Positions 1-7,068 of a stretch of 12,250 nucleotides of DNA are shown piece by piece. The translations under genes were made by a program, and so were the position numbers. Location of the stretch: the NCBI GenBank assembly GCA_012961845.1, contig DTYO01000241.1:1-12250 (forward strand), given 5' to 3'. Numbering within the stretch: position 1 is the first letter of the stretch; every line of letters begins with the position of its first letter. Source of the stretch: Thermodesulfobacteriaceae bacterium (GTDB lineage: Bacteria > Desulfobacterota > Dissulfuribacteria > Dissulfuribacterales > UBA3076). The notes below the pieces were generated by a model. The model did no database searches. It was not told the DNA's origin and worked only from the letters and a program-made list of their open reading frames with translations.

Positions 1-39
1 GATCTCCTGAACAAAATTCCTGATTTCCGTAGATGCCCT

Positions 40-819
40 TCAGGTGCCGCAGCCCACTCCACACGACAGTAATCCTCCCTGAAAAAGCTTCTTCTTCACC
101 CAGCGCAGAGCGTATTTCAACAGTTCCTCATCATCGTCAGAGATCCTGGCAATTGTCTCTTCCGACTCCATGAACCTTTCGAGATTTGGACCATTGAGAA
201 AAAACTGTCTGAATTCATCTAAATCGTAGCACCCCATGTAAAATGTATCTATCTGATCTGCATCAAGCTGCTTTATGCCGGTCTCATTCCTGGCCTGGAG
301 CAGTTCGCCGAAGATATCATTCATTTCATTGTAGACATCCAGCCCTTCATGATCTTTCCAGGACCTCACCGTCCATTCTCTTCCGTCTTTGAAGCCTTCA
401 CATCCCGGTTCCCTGACCAAGCAGAAAAACTCTTCGACATCTGTGCTTTCCCTGGTACGTCTTGCCATCCTGGCAAGCGGATACGTTCTGCATGCTCCCG
501 GCCTGTCTTCGTAGACGGTACACCCTTTTTCCCGGTCCAGAAATGGACAGCTCAGATAAGGCCCCTCCATCCTGAGCATGACAATAGGAAATCCGGATTC
601 AGGTCCTACATGCACGCTGGTATATTTTTTAAGGAAATCACCGGATTTCATTCCCAGGCGCCTTTTCATTCTCAGGATGTCGTATGGCATCAGCACAAGG
701 TTCAAGTCGTGGCAGCATGCCGTAAAACATTCCCGGTCCGGATAACACGAAAAACAGAATGAGTCTTCGTCCTTAAGCTGCCTGGAATCATCCAGATGAG
801 TTTCAGGTTTTTCAGTCAT
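40..819 (-). CDS. YkgJ-family cysteine-cluster protein (putative zinc/iron-binding)
   Basis: The 259-residue product matches the YkgJ/CxxCxxCC family (PF03692), proposed to chelate zinc or iron; the biochemical role is unknown. Cysteines lie at about 22, 25, 31, 35 and 36, then 91, 100 and 110 in the hallmark block CPFL-x5-CTVYEDRPGACRTYPL, then 133 and 140. A short tail, LLSCGVGCGT, adds two more Cys (253, 257). There is no signal peptide or membrane segment, so it is probably cytoplasmic. The ATG at 819 is preferred because GGAGAGG sits 9 nt upstream. The frame stays open to 966, but that extension lacks family features. The gene lies 221 bp downstream of hemW on the same strand, so it may be co-transcribed or have its own promoter; no convincing promoter or terminator was found in that gap. 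Family assignment is firm and function is not. Confidence 0.85.
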   Translation of the reverse strand: MTEKPETHLDDSRQLKDEDSFCFSCYPDRECFTACCHDLNLVLMPYDILRMKRRLGMKSGDFLKKYTSVHVGPESGFPIVMLRMEGPYLSCPFLDREKGCTVYEDRPGACRTYPLARMARRTRESTDVEEFFCLVREPGCEGFKDGREWTVRSWKDHEGLDVYNEMNDIFGELLQARNETGIKQLDADQIDTFYMGCYDLDEFRQFFLNGPNLERFMESEETIARISDDDEELLKYALRWVKKKLFQGGLLSCGVGCGT

Positions 820-1040
820 GGCAATCAACCTCTCCAAAAACAATTTGGTATTAGAATTTATCTCAACTGATGTTACTTGCAACAAAAACAAACCGGAACC
901 ATGTTCAGTCCGGAGCCTGTCCAGAAACTTTTTTCGAAAACGGGACGTTGCGAAAAATAGGCACACACCTCACTTACATTTCCGGCTGTATTTTTACACA
1001 CCCAGCAGAGAGCGGCAAAAAGGACCGGCATGGACTAGGG

Positions 1041-2174
1041 CTAAACCAGTCTGCTCAACACGGAATTGGCAACCCTCCTTCCCTGTCTGGTGAGATAAAG
1101 CCTGCCACCTGTCAGGTTCAGGAACCCGGCTCCAATCATTTCTGAGACTCTATCTCCGTAATAAAGCATCAGGTCGTATCCCCATCTGAGACGGAATTTG
1201 CGCAATTCGATCCCCCTGTTCATCCTGAGGGCCAGTATCACGGCTTCCCTGAATCTGGCCTCTGGACCCAGTGTCTCAGCATACATTGAAGCCCTTTTTC
1301 CCCCGAAGATCAGCTCTATGAATCTGGAGAGTTTTTCAGTATTTTCAAATCTTTTAGGCGGCACAAATGATACGGCTCCCGCCCCCATGCCCAGATACGC
1401 TCCGTTTTCCCAGTAATTTATATTGTGCCGGCATTCCATGCCCGGTTTGCAGAAATTCGAGATTTCATACTGTTCATACCCGGCTTCCTGCAGAAATTCC
1501 TCAACAAACTCCGTCATTGCATAGACCTCTCTTTCACTGGGAAGCACAACCTGACCGGCTGCCACCTCACCAGCCATGGCAGTACAGTCTTCCAGAGTCA
1601 ATTCATAACAAGAAATGTGATCCGGCTCCAGTGAAACAGCAGTCTCCAGGCTTTTCATCCATTCCTCCGGGGACTGGCCTGGCCATCCGTAGATGAGGTC
1701 GAGATTTACATTGGGCACCTTGGCGGCCCTTGCGGCATCATAGGCGGCAACCACCTGATCTACTGTATGATTCCTCCCAAGAGCAGCAAGCCCCTTGTCC
1801 GCGAAGTCCTGTGCCCCGATGCTCACCCTGTTGACTCCTGCACATACTATTTCCCGCAGATAAGCAGGTGAGACGGTCTCAGGATTTGCCTCAACCGTTA
1901 TCTCAGGTGTACCTGAAAACAAAAATGTCTCCAGGGCTGTATCAACAAGGGATATGATTTCCTCTGCCTGAACCGTAGTAGGGGTGCCGCCCCCTATGAA
2001 TATGGAACCGAAATGCAGTCCGGACAGCATCGGCCTTTCTGCCGCCAGGAGCATCTCCTGTCTTACTGCATGCAGATATCTCTTTTTTGTCTCCGGAGAG
2101 GCAGGACCTGAGACAAAATCGCAGTAAGGGCACTTTTTCGTACAGAATGGTATGTGGATATACATTCCGGCCAT
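1041..2174 (-). CDS. hemW: HemW-type radical SAM protein (coproporphyrinogen III oxidase-like heme chaperone)
   Basis: The 377-residue product opens with MYIHIPFCTKKCPYCDF, giving the radical-SAM CxxxCxxC motif (Cys 11, 15, 18) that ligates a 4Fe-4S cluster. GGGTPT follows at about 61-66, and the family block YEISNFCKPG...CRHNINYW...YLGMGAGA lies near the C-terminal HemN_C domain. The CxxxCxxCDF form, without HemN's extra cysteine directly after the triad, favours HemW over true oxygen-independent coproporphyrinogen oxidase. HemW proteins bind heme and are thought to deliver it to respiratory enzymes. The start is uncertain: ATG at 2174 (MAGMYIH) or 2165 (MYIH), both with weak ribosome sites, or TTG at 2213, which would overlap ptsI. 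It begins 20 bp after ptsI on the same strand and is probably the third gene of the ptsH-ptsI-hemW operon. Confidence 0.9.
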   Translation of the reverse strand: MAGMYIHIPFCTKKCPYCDFVSGPASPETKKRYLHAVRQEMLLAAERPMLSGLHFGSIFIGGGTPTTVQAEEIISLVDTALETFLFSGTPEITVEANPETVSPAYLREIVCAGVNRVSIGAQDFADKGLAALGRNHTVDQVVAAYDAARAAKVPNVNLDLIYGWPGQSPEEWMKSLETAVSLEPDHISCYELTLEDCTAMAGEVAAGQVVLPSEREVYAMTEFVEEFLQEAGYEQYEISNFCKPGMECRHNINYWENGAYLGMGAGAVSFVPPKRFENTEKLSRFIELIFGGKRASMYAETLGPEARFREAVILALRMNRGIELRKFRLRWGYDLMLYYGDRVSEMIGAGFLNLTGGRLYLTRQGRRVANSVLSRLV

Positions 2175-2194
2175 TACAGGTATCTGACGGCAGC

Positions 2195-4006
2195 TCAGGC
2201 ATCCATGTCCCAAAAATCTGGATAGAGTCCTATTGCAGGGCCGAATTCGTCCGGAAATTTCGATTTGAGAAAATCCAAAAGAATTTCTCTGATCCTGCTG
2301 CCTGTAGATGATTCAAGAAGCTCTTTCACCAGGTTTGAACACTGTTCCTGGTCAACCTGACGTATCAGGCGCTTAATCCTTGGTATCGAAAGAGAATTCA
2401 TGCTCAGTTCGTCAAGCCCCATTCCCACAAGGACCGGAACATACATGGGTTCTCCGGCCATCTCTCCGCACATGGCCGCCGCGATACCTGACTGGTGTGC
2501 TGCATCCACAGCCTGCTTTATCATACGCAACACCCCGGGATGCAGAGGCTCATACAGATGAGCTACGTATTCATTCACTCTGTCTATGGCCAGGCCGTAC
2601 TGAATCAGATCGTTTGTACCTATACTGAAAAAATCTACTTCTTCGGCCAGAAAATCAGCCACCATTACCGCAGTCGGCACTTCAATCATGATACCCAGCT
2701 TCACATCTTCATCAAAAGGAATGCCTTCCCGTGTCATGGCTTCCATGACCTCTTCAAGAAAGCGCTTGACTTTTACTATCTCCATTCTGCCTGATATCAT
2801 GGGGAAAAGAATCTTGACACTTCCAAAGACACTAGCCCTCAGAATGGCCCTCAACTGGGTTTTGAAAAGTTCCTTCTCCTCCAGACAGAGCCGGATGGCC
2901 CTTAGCCCCAGTGCCGGATTAACTTCTTCATCAAGGGACACCGCAGAGACGAGCTTGTCTCCCCCGATATCAAGAGTGCGGATAGTAGTCGGATAAGGAG
3001 ACATGCTTTCCACCACCTCCCGGTATGTGGCAAAAAGTTGTTCCTCAGTCGGAATATTCTTTCTGGCAAGATACAGGAATTCCGTTCTGAAAAGCCCTAT
3101 TCCCTCCGCCCCGTTGGCAACAATGGACGGCACCTCCTCCGTCAGTTCCATATTGGCTTTGACCTTCAACCTGTATCCGTCCCTGGTCTCTGCTGGAAGC
3201 CCGCTGAAATGGATAGCCTCCAGCCTGTAACGCAGATAGGAATCCTGTTTCTCTCCCAGCCTAGCCAGTCTGTCATCATCTGGACTGATGATTACCTGGC
3301 CGGCCAGTCCGTCCACAATTACCATCTCCCCTGAAAAAATACCCGAGGTCAGCCCCTCCACCCCTACAACTGCCGCAATCCCCAGAGACCTGGCCAGGAT
3401 GGCGGTATGAGAGGTACGGCTACCCACTTCTGTGACAAACGCCAGAACTTTGTCCCGTTTCATCTGGATGGTATCGGCAGGTGACAGATCATGGGCAACA
3501 ATCACTACAGGCTCGTCGAGTTCTCCAAAATCAACCACCGGGCTTCCTGACAGGAACTGAAGTATCCTTTCCACCACATATTCCAGGTCCGAGATGCGCT
3601 CCCTGATATATGTATCTTTCACCTGTTCGAAAAGCCTCCTGGCATATTCCAGAGATGTATCCAGCGCCCACTCGGCGTTTATTCCCTCATCCGCAATAAT
3701 GTCCAGGGTACGGTTATAGATCATGCGGTCTCTGAGCATCAGCAGATGGGCCTGAAAAATTCCGCTCTGTCCCTTGAGCTCTTCAGGCATTTCATCCAGA
3801 AGTCTGTTAAGCCATTGCTCCGCATCTGAAACCGCTTTTTCAAAGCGTTCCTGTTCCCCGGGAATATCGGAGTCATCTATGCTGCGCCTCAGGATTCTCA
3901 CCTTTGAGCTGTTCAGAAGAAAAGCAGGGCCTATGGCAATTCCAGGGGCCGCCCCGATCCCTTTTAAAATACTGCATTCATTTTTCCTGCGCGGCATCAC
4001 AGTCAA
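2195..4006 (-). CDS. ptsI: Phosphoenolpyruvate-protein phosphotransferase (PTS Enzyme I)
   Basis: Enzyme I takes phosphate from PEP and passes it to HPr. All key sites are visible in the 603 residues: the phosphorylated histidine in GSRTSHTAILA (His200), GLFRTEFLY with Arg307, TLDIGGDK (345-351), GIMIEVPTAV (438-447), FFSIGTNDLIQY (459-470), HPGVLRMI, and the active-site cysteine in AAMCGEMAG (Cys513). These sit a constant 11 residues later than in E. coli PtsI, so the N-terminus is slightly long. No GAF domain precedes the EI core, so this is ordinary Enzyme I and not EI-Ntr. The chosen TTG start at 4006 overlaps the ptsH stop as TTGA and has GGAG 7 nt upstream. GTG at 4000 and ATG at 3997 are alternatives, but GGAG lies about 16 nt from the ATG. 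Identity is secure; the start is moderately sure. Confidence 0.95.
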   Translation of the reverse strand: MTVMPRRKNECSILKGIGAAPGIAIGPAFLLNSSKVRILRRSIDDSDIPGEQERFEKAVSDAEQWLNRLLDEMPEELKGQSGIFQAHLLMLRDRMIYNRTLDIIADEGINAEWALDTSLEYARRLFEQVKDTYIRERISDLEYVVERILQFLSGSPVVDFGELDEPVVIVAHDLSPADTIQMKRDKVLAFVTEVGSRTSHTAILARSLGIAAVVGVEGLTSGIFSGEMVIVDGLAGQVIISPDDDRLARLGEKQDSYLRYRLEAIHFSGLPAETRDGYRLKVKANMELTEEVPSIVANGAEGIGLFRTEFLYLARKNIPTEEQLFATYREVVESMSPYPTTIRTLDIGGDKLVSAVSLDEEVNPALGLRAIRLCLEEKELFKTQLRAILRASVFGSVKILFPMISGRMEIVKVKRFLEEVMEAMTREGIPFDEDVKLGIMIEVPTAVMVADFLAEEVDFFSIGTNDLIQYGLAIDRVNEYVAHLYEPLHPGVLRMIKQAVDAAHQSGIAAAMCGEMAGEPMYVPVLVGMGLDELSMNSLSIPRIKRLIRQVDQEQCSNLVKELLESSTGSRIREILLDFLKSKFPDEFGPAIGLYPDFWDMDA

Positions 4007-4275
4007 TCCAGTTCTCCGAAACGGCCTGTAACAAGCCTCCTCAGGGCTTCCAAGGCCTGTTCAGCATCCTTTCCGTCGGTCCTTATAATCAATTCCGTCC
4101 CCTTGGGACAGGCCAGTGTGAGCACCTCTAAAATACTTTTACCGTCAACCACATAACCATCCCTTACCAGCCATACATCGGATTCAAACTCACTGGCCAG
4201 CTGTGCAAACCGCGATGCAGGCCTAGCATGGAGGCCCAATCTGTTCCGGATCTTTACCTCAACCTCAAATTTCAT
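4003..4275 (-). CDS. ptsH: HPr, phosphocarrier protein of the PTS
   Basis: The 90-residue protein has the normal HPr length. It carries the active-site histidine in LGLHARPAS (His16), which Enzyme I phosphorylates and which then donates phosphate to EIIA domains. It also carries a serine site in VDGKSILEVLTLA (Ser47, equivalent to Ser46 of Gram-positive HPr), the site used by HPr kinase/phosphorylase. This suggests HprK control, although no hprK lies in the window. It is the first gene of the minus-strand operon and overlaps ptsI by 4 bp. The ATG at 4275 has no clear Shine-Dalgarno sequence. A TATTAT/TATACA stretch lies only about 11-18 nt upstream, so the transcript may have a very short 5' leader. 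No EII permease gene is nearby. Confidence 0.95.
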   Translation of the reverse strand: MKFEVEVKIRNRLGLHARPASRFAQLASEFESDVWLVRDGYVVDGKSILEVLTLACPKGTELIIRTDGKDAEQALEALRRLVTGRFGELD

Positions 4276-4525
4276 GAGCTTATGTATAATACAGGGGAAA
4301 ATTACAAATCATCAGTACCAGTCCGTGCCGATCAAAGGCCCTGCGGTTAAACGACATTCACCCCTTGACATCCTTATCCTATTTTTTACCATAACCTGAT
4401 GCATTCGGCATTGCCAATCAATGCGGCGCGCGCTCATTTTATTCAGCGCCTGCCTGGAAACTGAATACTTGCAGACAGACGCTTACTGAAAAATGACAAT
4501 TCATACTACAGGATCTGACTGAATC
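4276..4525. promoter_or_regulatory. Divergent promoter region between ptsH and the DUF2760 gene
   Basis: This 250-bp gap separates two divergent transcription units and contains no credible gene. On the minus side, the imperfect ten-box palindrome TGTATTATACA lies just ahead of ptsH, without a convincing -35 element. On the plus side, a sigma70-like site is present at 4365-4392. A 7-bp inverted repeat, TATTCAG/CTGAATA (4440-4446 and 4461-4467), lies between that site and the DUF2760 start and could be an operator or a weak leader hairpin. Pairing of regulator and site is unknown. Confidence 0.5.
4365..4392 (+). promoter_or_regulatory. Candidate sigma70-type promoter for the DUF2760-Hsp70-HEAT operon
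   Basis: A perfect TTGACA (4365-4370) is followed after 16 bp by TACCAT (4387-4392), which matches the -10 consensus at four of six positions. Transcription would begin near 4399 and leave a leader of about 127 nt before the ATG at 4526. No CIRCE repeat (the HrcA heat-shock operator) or clear sigma32 element was seen. The spacing and -35 are good but the -10 is mediocre. Confidence 0.4.
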
Positions 4526-5260
4526 ATGAACGGACAAAATTTAAAGGCCAAAATACTGATTTCTTCTTTTTTTCTGTTCGGAGCACTCTCCGGCATGGGC
4601 GGTGCGGTTGTATACCTCCATCAGGACTTTCTCAACACCTGGATTGGCTCTGCCCTAACAGGCGGCCCGATCCTGGCATGGATAATCTTTGCTCTCATGG
4701 CCGATGACTGGATCAAAAGGCCCCGCCCCATAAAGAAGGAAAAGCCGGAAAAGGCAGTTGGCGAAGGAGAAGAAAAAACGGAGGCGGAAAAACGGAAACC
4801 TGTTCCGGCTGAAGACATACCCAGCCCGGAAGCCGTTCAGGAGGAAGCGGCCAGGATGCGGGAAGCTCTGCCACAGGACGGCCAGGTCGTCATTGTACAA
4901 CTCCTGGGCCTTCTGCAGAGGGAAGGAAGACTGCTCGATTTCTTGCAGGAAGATATAGAACCATACGATGATGCCCAGATAGGAGCAGCAGCCAGAGAAG
5001 TCCATCGGGGCTGTAGAGCCGCAGTCAGAGAAATCCTGGGAATCAGGCCCATCCTCGATGCAGCCGAAGGGAGCGATGTTGAAATCGAGACGGATTTTGA
5101 CTCCACCAGGATCAAGTTGACAGGGAATGTCCACGGCCAGCCGCCTTATAAAGGCATCCTCCGTCACTGCGGGTGGAAAATGACTGAAAACCGCCTGCCC
5201 AAATGGACCGCAAAGAACCAAACAGACGTACTAGCCCCTGCTGAGGTTGAGATTCCGTGA
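4526..5260 (+). CDS. DUF2760 domain protein, N-terminally membrane anchored
   Basis: The 244-residue product has two hydrophobic segments, about 9-31 and 40-59. A charged Lys/Glu/Pro-rich linker follows (about 62-110), then a soluble domain (about 115-244) that I recognise as DUF2760 from the block VIVQLLGLLQREGRLLDFLQ and the ending around GILRHCGWK. The function of DUF2760 is unknown; in proteobacteria it is typically encoded next to Hsp70-family genes, as here. The topology suggests a membrane-tethered partner that holds the Hsp70 at the inner membrane, which is inference. The ATG at 4526 has only a distant AGGA about 12 nt upstream. Its TGA stop overlaps the next gene's GTG start by 4 bp (GTGA), so the two are probably translationally coupled. 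It is not a J-domain protein: no HPD motif is present. Confidence 0.8.
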   Translation: MNGQNLKAKILISSFFLFGALSGMGGAVVYLHQDFLNTWIGSALTGGPILAWIIFALMADDWIKRPRPIKKEKPEKAVGEGEEKTEAEKRKPVPAEDIPSPEAVQEEAARMREALPQDGQVVIVQLLGLLQREGRLLDFLQEDIEPYDDAQIGAAAREVHRGCRAAVREILGIRPILDAAEGSDVEIETDFDSTRIKLTGNVHGQPPYKGILRHCGWKMTENRLPKWTAKNQTDVLAPAEVEIP

Positions 5261-7059
5261 GCGATTCCAGATACATAATCGGCATAGATCTCGGTACCAC
5301 CAACTGTGTCCTGTCATATGTAGATACAGAAGAAGACAAAGAGATAATAAGGATATTACCTGTCCCGCAGATTGTCGCTCCAGGTGAAACAGATGAAAGT
5401 GATCTCCTGCCCTCTTTCATATATCTGCCCACAGAGCAGGAAAAAAAGGACAAGACTCTCACCCTGCCGTGGGATCCCTTTGGAGACAGGGTAGTCGGCG
5501 CCTATGCCAGGGCAAGAGGAGCTGAAGTCCCTGGAAGACTCGTGGTATCTGCCAAGAGCTGGCTCTGCCACCAGGGTGTGGACAGAACGGCCCCTCTGCT
5601 CCCTGTAGATGCACCGGAAGATGTTCCGCGGCTTTCTCCGATAGTAGCATCCGCTACATATCTCCGCCATTTGAAATCGGCCTGGAATTTCATCATGGCC
5701 AAGACGGAGGAGCAGCGGCTGGAAAACCAGGAAATTTACATCACCATTCCGGCCTCGTTCGATGCGGTCGCCAGGGAGCTTACGGTAAAGGCCGCTGCTT
5801 CCGCAGGACTTGAAAACATTGTGCTGCTGGAAGAACCGCAGGCTGCATTCTACGCATGGCTGAACGAGCATAGACAAGACTGGAAGGACCTAGTCCAGCC
5901 CGGCGATCTCCTCCTGGTGTGCGACGTGGGAGGCGGCACCACCGATCTCAGCCTGATCAAGGTGACATCCGAGGAAGGTGAACTTGCTCTCAAGAGAATC
6001 GCCGTTGGAAACCATATTCTTCTCGGCGGTGACAATATGGATCTCGCCCTGGCCTACAACCTCGGCGAAGAACTCAGATCCAGAAAAATTCATCTGAATT
6101 CCAAGCAGATGCAGACCCTGTGGCACAACGTAAGGATCGCCAAGGAAAGACTGCTGTCAGACTCGGAACTTTCCGAAGTCCCTGTAGTCATTCCAGGCAC
6201 AGGTTCCGGCCTGGTGGGGGGAACCATACGCACCGGTCTCACCAGAGAAAACTTGGAATCCATATTGCTCGAAGGGTTCCTTCCCAGATGCAGGGCGGAT
6301 GAACTGCCTGAAGAAAGACCCAGGATAGGGCTCCAGGAACTGGGGCTTCCATATGTCAACGACACGGCCATCACCAAACATCTGGCCGGCTTCCTGAATC
6401 TTCATTCCGTAAATGAATTCGATTCTGAAGAACCGGACCTGCCCACAGGCATTCTGTTCAACGGCGGAGTCTTCAAGTCAGACCTGATTCGCCGCAGGAT
6501 AGCCGACACACTGGGATCATGGCTGAGGGACAAGGGGAGTCAGGAACTACTGGAGCTTGCCAGTGCGGACCTTGACAGGGCAGTTGCCCTGGGGGCCGCC
6601 TATTTCGGTCTTGTCCGCAGAGGAGATGGCCTCAGGATAAGAGGAGGAATTGCACAATCCTACTATATCGGCATCGAAGGTTCGCGGCCAGCCGTTCCAG
6701 GCATACCTCCGGCCATAAATGCACTCTGCATAGTGCCTCAGGGACTGGAAGAAGGAGAATCTGTTTCTCTTCCTGAAAGGCAATTCGGCCTTGTAGTGGG
6801 TCAGCCGGTGGAATTTCGATTCATGGCCTCAACCATAAGGCCTGATGACCAGGCAGGGGACTATATAGATGACTGGGAGGGAACCATAGAACCCGTCACT
6901 ACTCTCCAGACCTCCATGGAAGCCCCGGACGTGAATCCGGGGACGGTAATACCAGTAGAAATAGAAGCCACCGTCACTGAAGTCGGAACTCTCGCCCTGT
7001 TTCTCGTTTCCAGGGACAAAGGCCTTCGATTCAAGCTGGAATTCAATGTCCGGAGCTGA
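5257..7059 (+). CDS. Hsp70-family ATPase chaperone, divergent from DnaK
   Basis: The 600-residue protein has a complete actin-like nucleotide-binding domain: phosphate-1 motif IGIDLGTTNC (8-17), ENIVLLEEPQAAF, phosphate-2 motif VCDVGGGTTDLSL (221-233), LGGDNMDLA, and the adenosine motif GILFNGGVFKSDLI (398-411). After about residue 440 it carries a beta-rich region ending KLEFNVRS. It is shorter than DnaK (about 638) and lacks the long helical lid and acidic tail. It is therefore not DnaK but belongs to the Hsp70-like branch found beside DUF2760. The start is GTG at 5257, with GAGG about 10 nt upstream and a GTGA overlap with the preceding stop. The HEAT-repeat gene follows after 9 bp. No DnaJ or GrpE gene is adjacent. 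Clients are unknown; an ATP-driven folding or assembly role at the membrane is inferred. Confidence 0.9.
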   Translation: MSDSRYIIGIDLGTTNCVLSYVDTEEDKEIIRILPVPQIVAPGETDESDLLPSFIYLPTEQEKKDKTLTLPWDPFGDRVVGAYARARGAEVPGRLVVSAKSWLCHQGVDRTAPLLPVDAPEDVPRLSPIVASATYLRHLKSAWNFIMAKTEEQRLENQEIYITIPASFDAVARELTVKAAASAGLENIVLLEEPQAAFYAWLNEHRQDWKDLVQPGDLLLVCDVGGGTTDLSLIKVTSEEGELALKRIAVGNHILLGGDNMDLALAYNLGEELRSRKIHLNSKQMQTLWHNVRIAKERLLSDSELSEVPVVIPGTGSGLVGGTIRTGLTRENLESILLEGFLPRCRADELPEERPRIGLQELGLPYVNDTAITKHLAGFLNLHSVNEFDSEEPDLPTGILFNGGVFKSDLIRRRIADTLGSWLRDKGSQELLELASADLDRAVALGAAYFGLVRRGDGLRIRGGIAQSYYIGIEGSRPAVPGIPPAINALCIVPQGLEEGESVSLPERQFGLVVGQPVEFRFMASTIRPDDQAGDYIDDWEGTIEPVTTLQTSMEAPDVNPGTVIPVEIEATVTEVGTLALFLVSRDKGLRFKLEFNVRS

Positions 7060-7068
7060 ACCGCCGAT

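Noticed and set aside
820..966. N-terminal extension of the YkgJ-family gene to 966
   Set aside because: The ATG at 819 has a strong GGAGAGG at good spacing, and the extension reads like translated intergenic DNA.
4294..4330. Sigma54 promoter upstream of ptsH
   Set aside because: A CTGGTAC stretch suggests a -24 box, but the required GC of the -12 box is missing at the correct distance.
4655..5221. 188-codon minus-strand frame opposite the DUF2760 gene
   Set aside because: Composition is odd and lacks motifs; it is explained as the shadow of the DUF2760 coding frame.
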